A program made the translations under genes and the position numbers. The notes beneath the pieces were generated by a model. It saw nothing but the letters and a program-made list of their open reading frames with translations. It made no database searches and had not been told where the DNA came from. DNA of 5,191 bases, from NCBI GenBank assembly GCA_020629815.1, contig JAHDCN010000221.1, positions 1 to 5,191 on the forward strand, written 5' to 3'. The DNA is from Verrucomicrobiota bacterium (GTDB lineage Bacteria > Verrucomicrobiota > Verrucomicrobiia > Verrucomicrobiales > DEV007). Below, piece by piece: positions 1 to 5,191 of the stretch (positions are counted from its first letter, which is position 1; every line of letters begins with the position of its first letter).

Positions 1-788
1 GCCCACTTGCTGGGCTTTCCATCGGCGGGAGCAGCGGCAAACCACGGCGGCATGGTGCCTTCGGATACGACACGCTTGATCACCCGGGCGCGGTCGCTGA
101 CTTCGTCAAAGTATTCGAGCGAAAACGGAGCGATGCCGCCCTCGTTGTGACACTGCAGGCAATTGCGCTGCAGAATCCGCGACACATCCTTGTGGTAGGT
201 GATGCCAGTGGAGGTGAGCGATTTCTCTCCGTCTTTGCCGAGATTCAGTTCACAGCCGGGAGCCATGGTGGCGGCAATGGCAGGAACTTCCTGTTTCAGA
301 AAGGCGTCGACTGCGTCTTGCAGGTAATGATGCCGAGCCTCATCGAGGCTGTAGTCGATTCCGTATTGATCATCGATCGCACCGCGATAAATCAGCGTTT
401 GCTTGTTATCGATCAGGAAGACTTCGGTAGTGGTCGTGGCGTCGAGAGCCCGGGAAACCGTTTTGTCCGCATCGTGCACATAGGGAACCGTCATCTTCTG
501 CGCGGCCAGTTGCTTGCGGATGTCCTCTTCCTTCTCGCTGCCAAAGGCATTCACCAGCACCAGCGAGATTCCCTGTTTCGACAGCTCCGGCTGCATTTTT
601 GCCAGAGTCGGCAGAAGGCGCTTGCTCACCGGACAGGTGGCGCTGGTCATCGCAAACACGACTGCTTTGCTCTGCTTTACACTGGAAAGCTGGTGCTCCT
701 TGCCTTCGATATCCGTGAAGGAAAAATCCGGAATCATCCGTCCGACTCCGACGTCGCCCGCCTTCAGGATTTCCGGGCCACTGGTCAC
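1..788 (-). CDS. Redoxin domain plus c-type cytochrome domain protein, 3' end outside window
   Basis: 262 complete residues are visible from a GTG at 786-788; the gene runs off the left edge. Residues about 15-170 form a thioredoxin-fold redoxin: an IPDFSFTDIEGKEH entry segment, TSATCPVSKR with a single Cys52 where TlpA-like proteins often have CxxC, then DATTTTEVFLID and GAIDDQYG. A linker with PGCELN leads to a cytochrome c segment with haem motif CLQCH (residues 210-214, bases 147-161); Met246 in GTMPPW is a candidate distal ligand. This order is familiar from Planctomycetes and Verrucomicrobia, where related proteins may continue into further redox domains. The likely role is extracytoplasmic electron transfer or thiol/peroxide chemistry; the substrate is unknown. 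Oddly, there is no signal peptide although haem attachment needs export. The frame stays open upstream to a TAG at 813-815, beyond which the same frame encodes the secreted EF-hand protein. GTG was chosen because GAGGAGG (797-803) lies 8 bases before it; the only nearby ATG (735-737) would cut conserved sequence. Confidence 0.8.
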   Translation of the reverse strand, partial: MTSGPEILKAGDVGVGRMIPDFSFTDIEGKEHQLSSVKQSKAVVFAMTSATCPVSKRLLPTLAKMQPELSKQGISLVLVNAFGSEKEEDIRKQLAAQKMTVPYVHDADKTVSRALDATTTTEVFLIDNKQTLIYRGAIDDQYGIDYSLDEARHHYLQDAVDAFLKQEVPAIAATMAPGCELNLGKDGEKSLTSTGITYHKDVSRILQRNCLQCHNEGGIAPFSLEYFDEVSDRARVIKRVVSEGTMPPWFAAAPADGKPSKW

Positions 789-796
789 CTTGGCGA

Positions 797-803
797 CCTC
801 CTC
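797..803 (-). promoter_or_regulatory. Shine-Dalgarno-like GAGGAGG before the internal GTG
   Basis: GAGGAGG on the minus strand lies 8 bases upstream of GTG 786-788 and just past the TAG. This spacing suits re-initiation by ribosomes that stop at the TAG, which would make the redoxin/cytochrome segment a separately started protein. The same bases also read as Glu-Glu-Val in the continuous frame, so the match may be chance. It is the strongest such motif I saw before any start in the window. Confidence 0.4.
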
Positions 804-812
804 TTCAGTAAT

Positions 813-815
813 CTA
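813..815 (-). other. In-frame amber codon between the EF-hand and redoxin/cytochrome segments
   Basis: The minus strand reads GCG CCG TAG ATT ACT here. Apart from this TAG, the frame is open from the ATG at 1289 to the left edge of the window. Single-base changes to CAG, TAT or TAC would give Gln or Tyr and join an exported EF-hand region to a redoxin/cytochrome region that has no export signal of its own. It could be a nonsense mutation, a sequencing error, a readthrough site, or the true end of the first of two genes. Confidence 0.9.
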
Positions 816-1289
816 CGGCGCGTCCATGTCGATTCCGCGCTCGCCGAACTGCTTTACCAGGGCACGCACGACTCCAATTTCAACTTTGCCGATCACTCCG
901 TCGCCATTGCGATCGAGTCGGTTGAACCATGACTCGTGTCCAGCCTCGTCCTTGGACAACTGACCATCACCGTTCTTGTCGGCTTTCTTGATGTATTCAT
1001 CGACTCCAGCCAGAGCTTCATTGTGTTCACCCGCGTCTTCGTCCTCTTCGCCAGGGGATGGCTCAGGCATACCAGTCGACTTGCGAAACTCCGCCAAAGT
1101 AACTTTGCCGTCTCCGTCCTGATCAAAGCGTTCGCGAATTTTCGCACTCGGCAATTCCTGAGCCGTCACCACACCATCTTTGTCTTTATCAAAGCGATGG
1201 AAGGCATCCTCTCCGGTCTGGCGTTGAGCAAAGCCGGAAGCTGCGAGAGAAAGCAGCGCCATTACAAGAAGCAGGGTTCGCGATTCCAT
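813..1289 (-). CDS. Secreted protein with four EF-hand calcium-binding loops
   Basis: 158 residues from an ATG. A signal peptide is clear: Arg4, a hydrophobic core at about 5-19, and a probable cleavage site after Gly-Phe-Ala21. Four canonical 12-residue EF-hand loops follow, starting at Asp34, Asp56, Asp104 and Asp126. Each has Asp or Asn at positions 1, 3 and 5, Gly at 6 and Glu at 12 (Glu45, Glu67, Glu115, Glu137). The pairs are separated by an acidic, proline-containing linker at about 72-92. Calcium binding outside the cytoplasm is the expected property. The stop is TAG, and the frame continues open for at least 270 codons into the redoxin/cytochrome protein, so this may be only the N-terminal part of a larger exported protein. 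No good Shine-Dalgarno sequence precedes the ATG. It lies 43 bases downstream of the glycosyltransferase gene on the same strand and could share its transcript. Confidence 0.88.
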   Translation of the reverse strand: MESRTLLLVMALLSLAASGFAQRQTGEDAFHRFDKDKDGVVTAQELPSAKIRERFDQDGDGKVTLAEFRKSTGMPEPSPGEEDEDAGEHNEALAGVDEYIKKADKNGDGQLSKDEAGHESWFNRLDRNGDGVIGKVEIGVVRALVKQFGERGIDMDAP

Positions 1290-1332
1290 AGACGATTAAA
1301 TTACGGGTGAACCATAAAGTTTCTTACAGATT

Positions 1333-2046
1333 TTATTCTTTTCGAAACCGCGTCCGCCATCCGGCTTTGGCAATTTCCCAGCCGATTTGGGACGACCGAA
1401 TCAGCGAGACTCCACTCACTTTCTGTTCCCCCGCGCGACGGGGGTGCTCCTCCACCGGCAGGGAAACGATGTTTTCACCCAATTGTGCCGCCCGGATTTG
1501 TGCCTCGATGGTCCAGCCCCAAACCATTTCCTTTAGCTGCATTTCTTCAAACAGTCGCCGCTCGATCAGGCGCAATGGCCCAAGGTCGTGAAAGAATTGA
1601 CCACCCAGTATGCGGCAAACGAGGCCGAGGATTAGATTCGGCAAAGCCCGGCCAAATTCATTCAACCAACTCCCCAGGCGAAATCGCCGTAATCCGAGAA
1701 CAAACCGTTTCGTCGGGTCATTTTCAAACTCAGCAATCAAGCGCAACGCATCCTCCGGTGAATTGGCTCCGTCTGCAGCGAAGAACAGATACGCATCCGC
1801 TTCGAATCCTGCCCGTGCAGCTGCCTCGATCGCGGCGACACACCCGTGACCGTAGCCCGCTTCATCCGTTTCACCGACAAACGCGGGATAGGCATCGCAG
1901 GCAGCTGCCGATTCATCGGTGCAGGCATTTAAACCCACAGCGATGCGACAGTTTTCCGGCAGAACTTCAAGCAGTTCGGTCAGGGTCTCCGGCAGACAGG
2001 CTTCTTCATTCCGGGCCGGGATTACAATGAGACAGGAAGAGTTCAA
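1333..2046 (-). CDS. Family 2 glycosyltransferase (DPM1/polyprenyl-phosphate type), soluble
   Basis: 237 residues. The N-terminus carries the GT-A nucleotide-sugar fold signature VIPARNEE (residues 8-15), then GLNACTDES (38-46) and GYGHGCVAAIEAA (64-76). An AADGANSPED segment (90-99) lies where the DXD metal site is expected, with Asp92 kept but Ala at the first position of the motif. The C-terminal half has HDLGPLRLIERRLF (153-166), WGWTIEAQIRA (176-186) and VEEHPRRAGEQKVSG (198-212), the pattern of dolichol-phosphate-mannose-synthase-like enzymes that load a sugar onto a lipid carrier. No transmembrane tail is present, so it is probably cytosolic or peripheral; donor and acceptor are unknown. 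The start is TTG: a TGA lies two codons upstream and no ATG or GTG occurs before the conserved VIPARNEE. No convincing ribosome-binding site was seen. The EF-hand gene follows 43 bases downstream on the same strand. Confidence 0.85.
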   Translation of the reverse strand: MNSSCLIVIPARNEEACLPETLTELLEVLPENCRIAVGLNACTDESAAACDAYPAFVGETDEAGYGHGCVAAIEAAARAGFEADAYLFFAADGANSPEDALRLIAEFENDPTKRFVLGLRRFRLGSWLNEFGRALPNLILGLVCRILGGQFFHDLGPLRLIERRLFEEMQLKEMVWGWTIEAQIRAAQLGENIVSLPVEEHPRRAGEQKVSGVSLIRSSQIGWEIAKAGWRTRFRKE

Positions 2047-2168
2047 AATTCAGAGTCAAACAGAGGATAGAGTCAGTAAAAGAAATGCTTGCGAAAACAG
2101 TAAATCGAAATTACACATTTGCCCTTCGCGCCAAACGAAGCTCAAAGTTTTTTGAGAAATTTCAATAT
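2047..2168. other. Divergent spacer between glycosyltransferase and tRNA-Leu
   Basis: An AT-richer stretch that must hold promoters for both directions. Two short inverted repeats lie in tandem: CTTCG/CGAAG (2124-2128 and 2136-2140) and CTCAAA/TTTGAG (2141-2146 and 2151-2156). The second ends 12 bases before the mature tRNA. I could not find a convincing -35/-10 pair for either strand, and the hairpins are short enough to be chance. Confidence 0.4.
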
Positions 2169-2253
2169 GCTCGGGTGGCGGAATTGGTAGACGCGCAGGA
2201 TTAAGGATCCTGTGGGGCAACCCGTGGGGGTTCGATCCCCCCCTCGAGCACCA
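2169..2253 (+). tRNA. tRNA-Leu, anticodon AAG
   Basis: An 85-base tRNA that folds completely by eye. The acceptor stem is GCTCGGG (2169-2175) with CTCGAGC (2243-2249), including one G-U pair. The D-arm has the usual GG in its loop. The anticodon stem is CAGGA/TCCTG (2196-2200 and 2208-2212) around the loop TTAAGGA, placing anticodon AAG at 2203-2205. A long variable arm (GGG...CCC around GCAA, about 2214-2223) marks it as class II. The T-stem is GGGGG/CCCCC around TTCGATC. The discriminator is A (2250) and the CCA end is encoded (2251-2253). Class II form, discriminator A and the anticodon agree on leucine, reading CUU and, if A34 is deaminated to inosine, CUC and CUA. A leucine tRNA with A34 is uncommon in bacteria. 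A run of five T (2254-2258) follows directly. Confidence 0.95.
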
Positions 2254-2308
2254 TTTTTATGCACCGACCATTCCGGTGGATCAGACGAAGCCGGGTCCAG
2301 ATACTTTC

Positions 2309-3172
2309 ATGGAAAGCTCCCGCCCGACCGCCATTCTCCTCATCGCCTGCCCCGACCGACCGGGGATCGTTTCTGAAGTTTCTCACTTCCTTTACGAAAA
2401 TTCGGGCAACATCGTCGATGTCGATCAACACGTAGATCCGGGCGAGAACCAGTTTTTTATGCGGCTGGAATGGGAAGTCGCCGGTTTCGGCATCTCCCGC
2501 GAAGACATTGCCCAGGCATTTGCGCCATTAGCGGAAAAGTTCGAGATGGACTGGAAGCTTCATTTCTCCGATGTGAAGCCCAAGGTGGCAATCTTCGTAA
2601 CCCGGGATAACCACTGCATCTACGACCTGCTATCGCGTCAAGAGAGCGGCGAGCTGCCAATGGAAGTGCCTTTGATCATCAGTAACCGGGAAGATCTGAA
2701 ACCGGCTGCGGATCGATTCGGCATTCCGTTTCATTTGTTTCCGATCACCAAAGAAACCAAGCAGGCCCAGGAGAAAAAAGAGATCGATCTGCTCAATGAC
2801 CACGGTGTCGAGACAGTTGTGCTGGCCCGCTACATGCAGATTCTCAGCTCGCAGATGGTCGATGCCTTTCCGAATCGGATCATCAACATCCATCACTCCT
2901 TTTTGCCTGCTTTCCCGGGAGCGAAGCCGTATCACTCCGCCTGGAAACGCGGCGTGAAAATTATCGGAGCGACCAGTCACTACGTGACCGAGGATCTCGA
3001 CGAAGGGCCCATCATTGCTCAAGGCGTGACTCAGGTTTCCCACCGGGATTCGGTGAAAGATTTCATCCGGAAAGGCCGTGACTTGGAGCAAACCGTGTTG
3101 AGTCGCGGCGTCTGGCTGCACCTCAAGCGCCGCACTTTGGTGCATGCCAATCGGACCGTGGTTTTTGGCTGA
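2309..3172 (+). CDS. purU: Formyltetrahydrofolate deformylase
   Basis: Hydrolyses 10-formyl-THF to THF and formate in the cytoplasm, supplying formate (for example to PurT) and balancing the one-carbon pool. 287 residues from ATG 2309, the usual family length. An N-terminal ACT domain (about 6-85) opens with ILLIACPDRPGIVSEVSHFL and includes NQFFMRLEWE. The formyltransferase-fold domain (about 90-287) carries TRDNHCIYDLL, ARYMQILS, INIHHSFLPAF and SHYVTEDLDEGPII. The catalytic triad known from the PurN/PurU fold is intact: Asn193, His195, Asp231. The ending, with VHANRTVVFG, is also typical. A GTG at 2276 would add 11 residues; I prefer the ATG because the added stretch is unlike the family and lies 22 bases from the tRNA. 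Neither start has a strong ribosome-binding site. The gene begins 55 bases after tRNA-Leu with no clear promoter between, so it may be read from the tRNA promoter. PurN was considered, but the ACT domain argues for PurU. Confidence 0.95.
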   Translation: MESSRPTAILLIACPDRPGIVSEVSHFLYENSGNIVDVDQHVDPGENQFFMRLEWEVAGFGISREDIAQAFAPLAEKFEMDWKLHFSDVKPKVAIFVTRDNHCIYDLLSRQESGELPMEVPLIISNREDLKPAADRFGIPFHLFPITKETKQAQEKKEIDLLNDHGVETVVLARYMQILSSQMVDAFPNRIINIHHSFLPAFPGAKPYHSAWKRGVKIIGATSHYVTEDLDEGPIIAQGVTQVSHRDSVKDFIRKGRDLEQTVLSRGVWLHLKRRTLVHANRTVVFG

Positions 3173-3186
3173 TTTGTGGGGCACCC

Positions 3187-3238
3187 AACAGGGTTAGGTC
3201 ACTGACCTAACAGGGTTGAGTCTCTGACCAAACAGGGT
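3187..3238. repeat. 22-bp tandem repeat, two full units and an 8-base third
   Basis: AACAGGGT begins at 3187, 3209 and 3231, giving an exact 22-bp period. The two full units share AACAGGGTT, then GTC, CTGACC and neighbouring bases, with differences mainly at unit positions 10, 11, 14 and 22. Two helical turns per unit would put the repeated bases on one face of the DNA, as expected of paired protein-binding sites. The array lies between purU and the acyltransferase gene and overlaps a possible promoter of the latter. Confidence 0.8.
3193..3211. promoter_or_regulatory. 19-bp palindrome, possible operator
   Basis: GTTAGGTCACTGACCTAAC has two perfectly complementary 9-base arms around a single central C (3202). 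It spans the junction of the first two repeat units. The equivalent stretch in the second unit is only a partial dyad, so unit 1 carries the best site. No T-run follows, which argues against a Rho-independent terminator and favours a binding site for a dimeric regulator. The regulator is unknown. Confidence 0.45.
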
Positions 3239-3243
3239 ATGCT
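3216..3243 (+). promoter_or_regulatory. Possible sigma-70 promoter for the acyltransferase gene
   Basis: TTGAGT (3216-3221) and TATGCT (3238-3243) each match four of six consensus bases, with a 16-bp spacer. Transcription would start near 3250, leaving an untranslated leader of about 57 bases. The elements lie within the tandem repeats, just downstream of the palindrome. This is a match by eye with no supporting data. Confidence 0.3.
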
Positions 3244-3306
3244 TTCCCTTCCCCCCGCCAGAACAGGCCCATTTTCCGCTTTGGGACCCTGTTTTTCTGC
3301 ACATTG

Positions 3307-5145
3307 ATGAAGTTCCTGGCTCAGCTGTTTTTTCGAATCACACTCCTGCCGATCACTTGGTTGATTTATCGACCAAAACGCATCGGTTTGGAAAATGTCC
3401 CGACCCACGGGGGCGTGCTTCTGGTCAGCAATCACGTCAGCTACATCGACTCCTTCATCATCTACCTGACTTCGCCACGTCCGGTGCGTTTTATCGTGAT
3501 GGCCAAATACGCGGAGATCGGAGCGATTGGCTGGTTTCTGAAACTGTTCGGCGCCATACCCATCCGTCAGTCCCGGCCAAAAGAGGCAATTCTCAAAACC
3601 GTCGAAGCCCTGCAGGAAGGCGACCTCGTCTGCATATTCCCGGAAGGCGAATTGACGCGAACCGGTATGCCGGGGGAACTGAAAAAGGGATTCGAGCTCA
3701 TTGTCAGGAAAGCCAAACGCCCGGTCGTGCCAGTCTACATGGACGGGCTTTGGCCATCGATCTTTTCCTTCGAGCGAGACTGCTATTTCAAGAAATGGCC
3801 CAAATCCTTCTTCTGCCCACTGCAGGTTGCTTTCGGAAAGGAAATCCCTGCAGAGGAAGCGACAAGAGAGTTGATTCGGGAACGCTTGTGGGAAACTTCG
3901 ATCGATGCCTTCGACGCACGCCGCGAACTGGAAGCCCCGCTGGAAACGGCTGTGGTTCGGGCATTGAAAAAGGGCAGAAAGAAGCCCTTCCTGATCGAGC
4001 AGGGCAAGCGCGACCCGCGCATCTGGACGCGGTCTCAAACTCTTGGTTTGGCCACTGCTCTGGCAAGACGCTGGATGTCTGAGCCTCCCGAGGGCGACCG
4101 CGTCGGCATCATGCTGCCGCCCGGCCCTACACCCAATGTGATTGGACTGGGTTTATTCCTCGCCGGAAAAGTCCCGGTATATTTGCCTTTCACGATGGAG
4201 GGTGAAGAAATGGAGAAGGTGGCCAAGTCTGTCGCTCCCCTCGGGATTCAAACGATCATTTCGAGCAAGGCTTTCATTCCGCATTTCATCGATTACTGGC
4301 CCGGCGAAGAAGCGACCTTTATTGATATGGCAACCGTTCTTGCCTCACCAGGGTCAGGCGTGTTGTCGATGGAGCGAATGCGGGCGGCACTGGAGCCTGC
4401 CCGGGTGACCAATTGGCGTTTGGATTTTGCCAAAGCGGAAACCGACCGTGAGGCCTGGGGGATGATCCCCAAACCCGGCGAGCCTGCGGAGTTTCTTACG
4501 TCGCGCCAGCTGTTCCGCAATGCCCTGCAAATCAATGCAGGCAATTACCTGAAGGCGAAAGACGTGCTATTTTCCGAAGCAGCGCCATCTACGGCGGCAG
4601 GCTCCCTCTACAGTTTCTGGGCACCTCTGTTAGCAAGCGGATCGATCGTTAGCCGCTCCTTTTCTCTTCGGGAAGACTCCGAGTTACTGGCAAAACTGGC
4701 TCTGGATTTCCAAGCGAACCTTCTCGTCGGCGAGCCCTCATTTTTTAAAAAAATCAAACTGCCGCTGGAAATTAATTCACTCCGTTCCGGCCGGGTCTTT
4801 GGTGAAATTCACCGTTTTGAGATCGAAGACTTCGAGGAGAAAACCGGTTTACCGCTCTGCCGCGGCAGCGAATTCGCAGGCCGAATTGTTGCAATTTCCA
4901 TGATCGATCCAAATCAGGGGTTTGACGATCCGAAGCTGCATCAGCAAGGACGAAGGCCAGACGCTGTGGGACGACTTTTGCCCGGCCTTGCAGCACGAAT
5001 CGACGACGATACGCACATTTCAATCCGCTTCGGAAGGGAGCCGGGATCACCCGACGAAGAAGGTCAATGGCAACAGGCAGGAGTCGACGCTTCCATTGAT
5101 GAGGAGAACTTTCTCTATTTCACCGATCTCGCAGGAATTTCCTGA
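3307..5145 (+). CDS. PlsC-type acyltransferase fused to a degenerate AMP-binding (acyl-ACP synthetase-like) domain; Aas-like
   Basis: 612 residues. The N-terminal half (about 1-205) is a complete lysophospholipid/1-acylglycerol-3-phosphate acyltransferase domain: NHVSYID with the catalytic His43 and Asp48, GAIPIRQSRPKE (83-94), FPEGELTR (111-118) and VPVYMDGL (141-148). A hydrophobic stretch at 8-20 may anchor it to the inner membrane. The rest (about 225-612) aligns by eye with the acyl-ACP synthetase half of Aas: GIMLPPGPTPNVIGLGLFLAGKVPVYLPF (two runs, 267-281 and 282-295) and AVGRLLPGL (553-561). The adenylation signatures are missing. The Ser/Thr/Gly-rich ATP loop is reduced to GEPAEFLTSR (391-400), the YGxTE site reads RGSEFAGR, the TGD motif reads QAGVDAS, and the protein stops before the C-terminal subdomain with the catalytic Lys. 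E. coli Aas has about 719 residues. The acyltransferase is therefore probably active, and the second half regulatory, structural or decaying. ATG follows an in-frame TTG (3304); neither has a clear ribosome-binding site. Confidence 0.85.
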   Translation: MKFLAQLFFRITLLPITWLIYRPKRIGLENVPTHGGVLLVSNHVSYIDSFIIYLTSPRPVRFIVMAKYAEIGAIGWFLKLFGAIPIRQSRPKEAILKTVEALQEGDLVCIFPEGELTRTGMPGELKKGFELIVRKAKRPVVPVYMDGLWPSIFSFERDCYFKKWPKSFFCPLQVAFGKEIPAEEATRELIRERLWETSIDAFDARRELEAPLETAVVRALKKGRKKPFLIEQGKRDPRIWTRSQTLGLATALARRWMSEPPEGDRVGIMLPPGPTPNVIGLGLFLAGKVPVYLPFTMEGEEMEKVAKSVAPLGIQTIISSKAFIPHFIDYWPGEEATFIDMATVLASPGSGVLSMERMRAALEPARVTNWRLDFAKAETDREAWGMIPKPGEPAEFLTSRQLFRNALQINAGNYLKAKDVLFSEAAPSTAAGSLYSFWAPLLASGSIVSRSFSLREDSELLAKLALDFQANLLVGEPSFFKKIKLPLEINSLRSGRVFGEIHRFEIEDFEEKTGLPLCRGSEFAGRIVAISMIDPNQGFDDPKLHQQGRRPDAVGRLLPGLAARIDDDTHISIRFGREPGSPDEEGQWQQAGVDASIDEENFLYFTDLAGIS

Positions 5146-5191
5146 TTTTCCCGGATTGAAAAAACCACTTGCCCGCGTAGCGAAGCGGTGG
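5146..5191. other. Trailing intergenic end, no gene seen
   Basis: 46 bases after the acyltransferase stop. They contain an A-run (5159-5165) and a GC-rich end where CCGC and GCGG could pair weakly. There is too little sequence to call a terminator or the start of a further gene. Confidence 0.5.

Noticed and set aside
147..932. Long plus-strand reading frame of 261 codons
   Set aside because: It is antisense to the redoxin/cytochrome and EF-hand genes, whose domains and motifs are clear; its translation has no recognisable domain.
1290..1335. TAAAAT as a -10 box for the EF-hand gene on the minus strand
   Set aside because: It overlaps the stop codon of the glycosyltransferase, and no acceptable -35 box lies at the right distance; shared transcription is as likely.
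2124..2156. Paired short hairpins as a riboswitch or attenuator before tRNA-Leu
   Set aside because: Stems of only 5 and 6 bp, with no known motif; a tRNA leader would normally be removed by RNase P.
2276..2308. GTG start giving PurU 11 more residues
   Set aside because: The extra residues are unlike the family N-terminus, which matches the ATG at 2309, and the GTG has no ribosome-binding site.
2630..3184. Minus-strand reading frame of 184 codons
   Set aside because: It is a shadow of purU, which is intact with its catalytic triad.
3193..3211. Palindrome as a Rho-independent terminator of purU
   Set aside because: No T-run follows on the plus strand and no T-run lies at the other end for the minus strand; its position within a repeat fits a binding site better.
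3199..4038. Minus-strand reading frame of 279 codons
   Set aside because: It is antisense to the PlsC domain, which has all four conserved acyltransferase motifs; the antisense protein resembles nothing I know.
5159..5191. Terminator or repeat at the right edge
   Set aside because: The stem is weak and broken by a bulge, no T-run is visible, and the window ends there.

Overview
The window looks like ordinary chromosome from a moderately GC-rich Gram-negative bacterium of the Planctomycetes-Verrucomicrobia group, with Verrucomicrobia my first guess. This placement is an inference. It rests on an exported EF-hand protein joined to a redoxin/cytochrome c protein, weak use of Shine-Dalgarno sequences, and an Aas-like acyltransferase/AMP-binding fusion. 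No mobile element, CRISPR array, phage gene or rRNA was seen.

Layout. Positions 1-2046 are on the minus strand. Reading leftwards, they hold a soluble family 2 glycosyltransferase (1333-2046, TTG start), a secreted protein with four EF-hands (813-1289), and a redoxin plus c-type cytochrome protein that runs off the left edge (1-788). The last two lie in one reading frame, separated only by an amber TAG at 813-815, so they may be one interrupted gene. A 122-bp divergent spacer follows. The plus strand then carries a complete tRNA-Leu with anticodon AAG (2169-2253), formyltetrahydrofolate deformylase PurU (2309-3172), a 134-bp spacer with 22-bp tandem repeats and a near-perfect palindrome over a possible promoter (3187-3243), and a 612-residue protein with an intact PlsC-type acyltransferase domain followed by a degenerate, shortened adenylation domain (3307-5145). 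The last 46 bases hold no recognisable gene.

How they may work together. The minus-strand proteins belong to the cell envelope: the EF-hand/redoxin/cytochrome unit would act outside the cytoplasm, and the glycosyltransferase probably builds a glycolipid or glycan. On the plus strand, PurU supplies formate from 10-formyl-THF for purine synthesis and one-carbon balance, and the acyltransferase fusion belongs to phospholipid synthesis or remodelling. No single pathway joins them. The points most worth a second look are the in-frame TAG, the apparently non-catalytic AMP-binding half of the acyltransferase, the repeat/palindrome in front of it, and the unusual A34 leucine tRNA.
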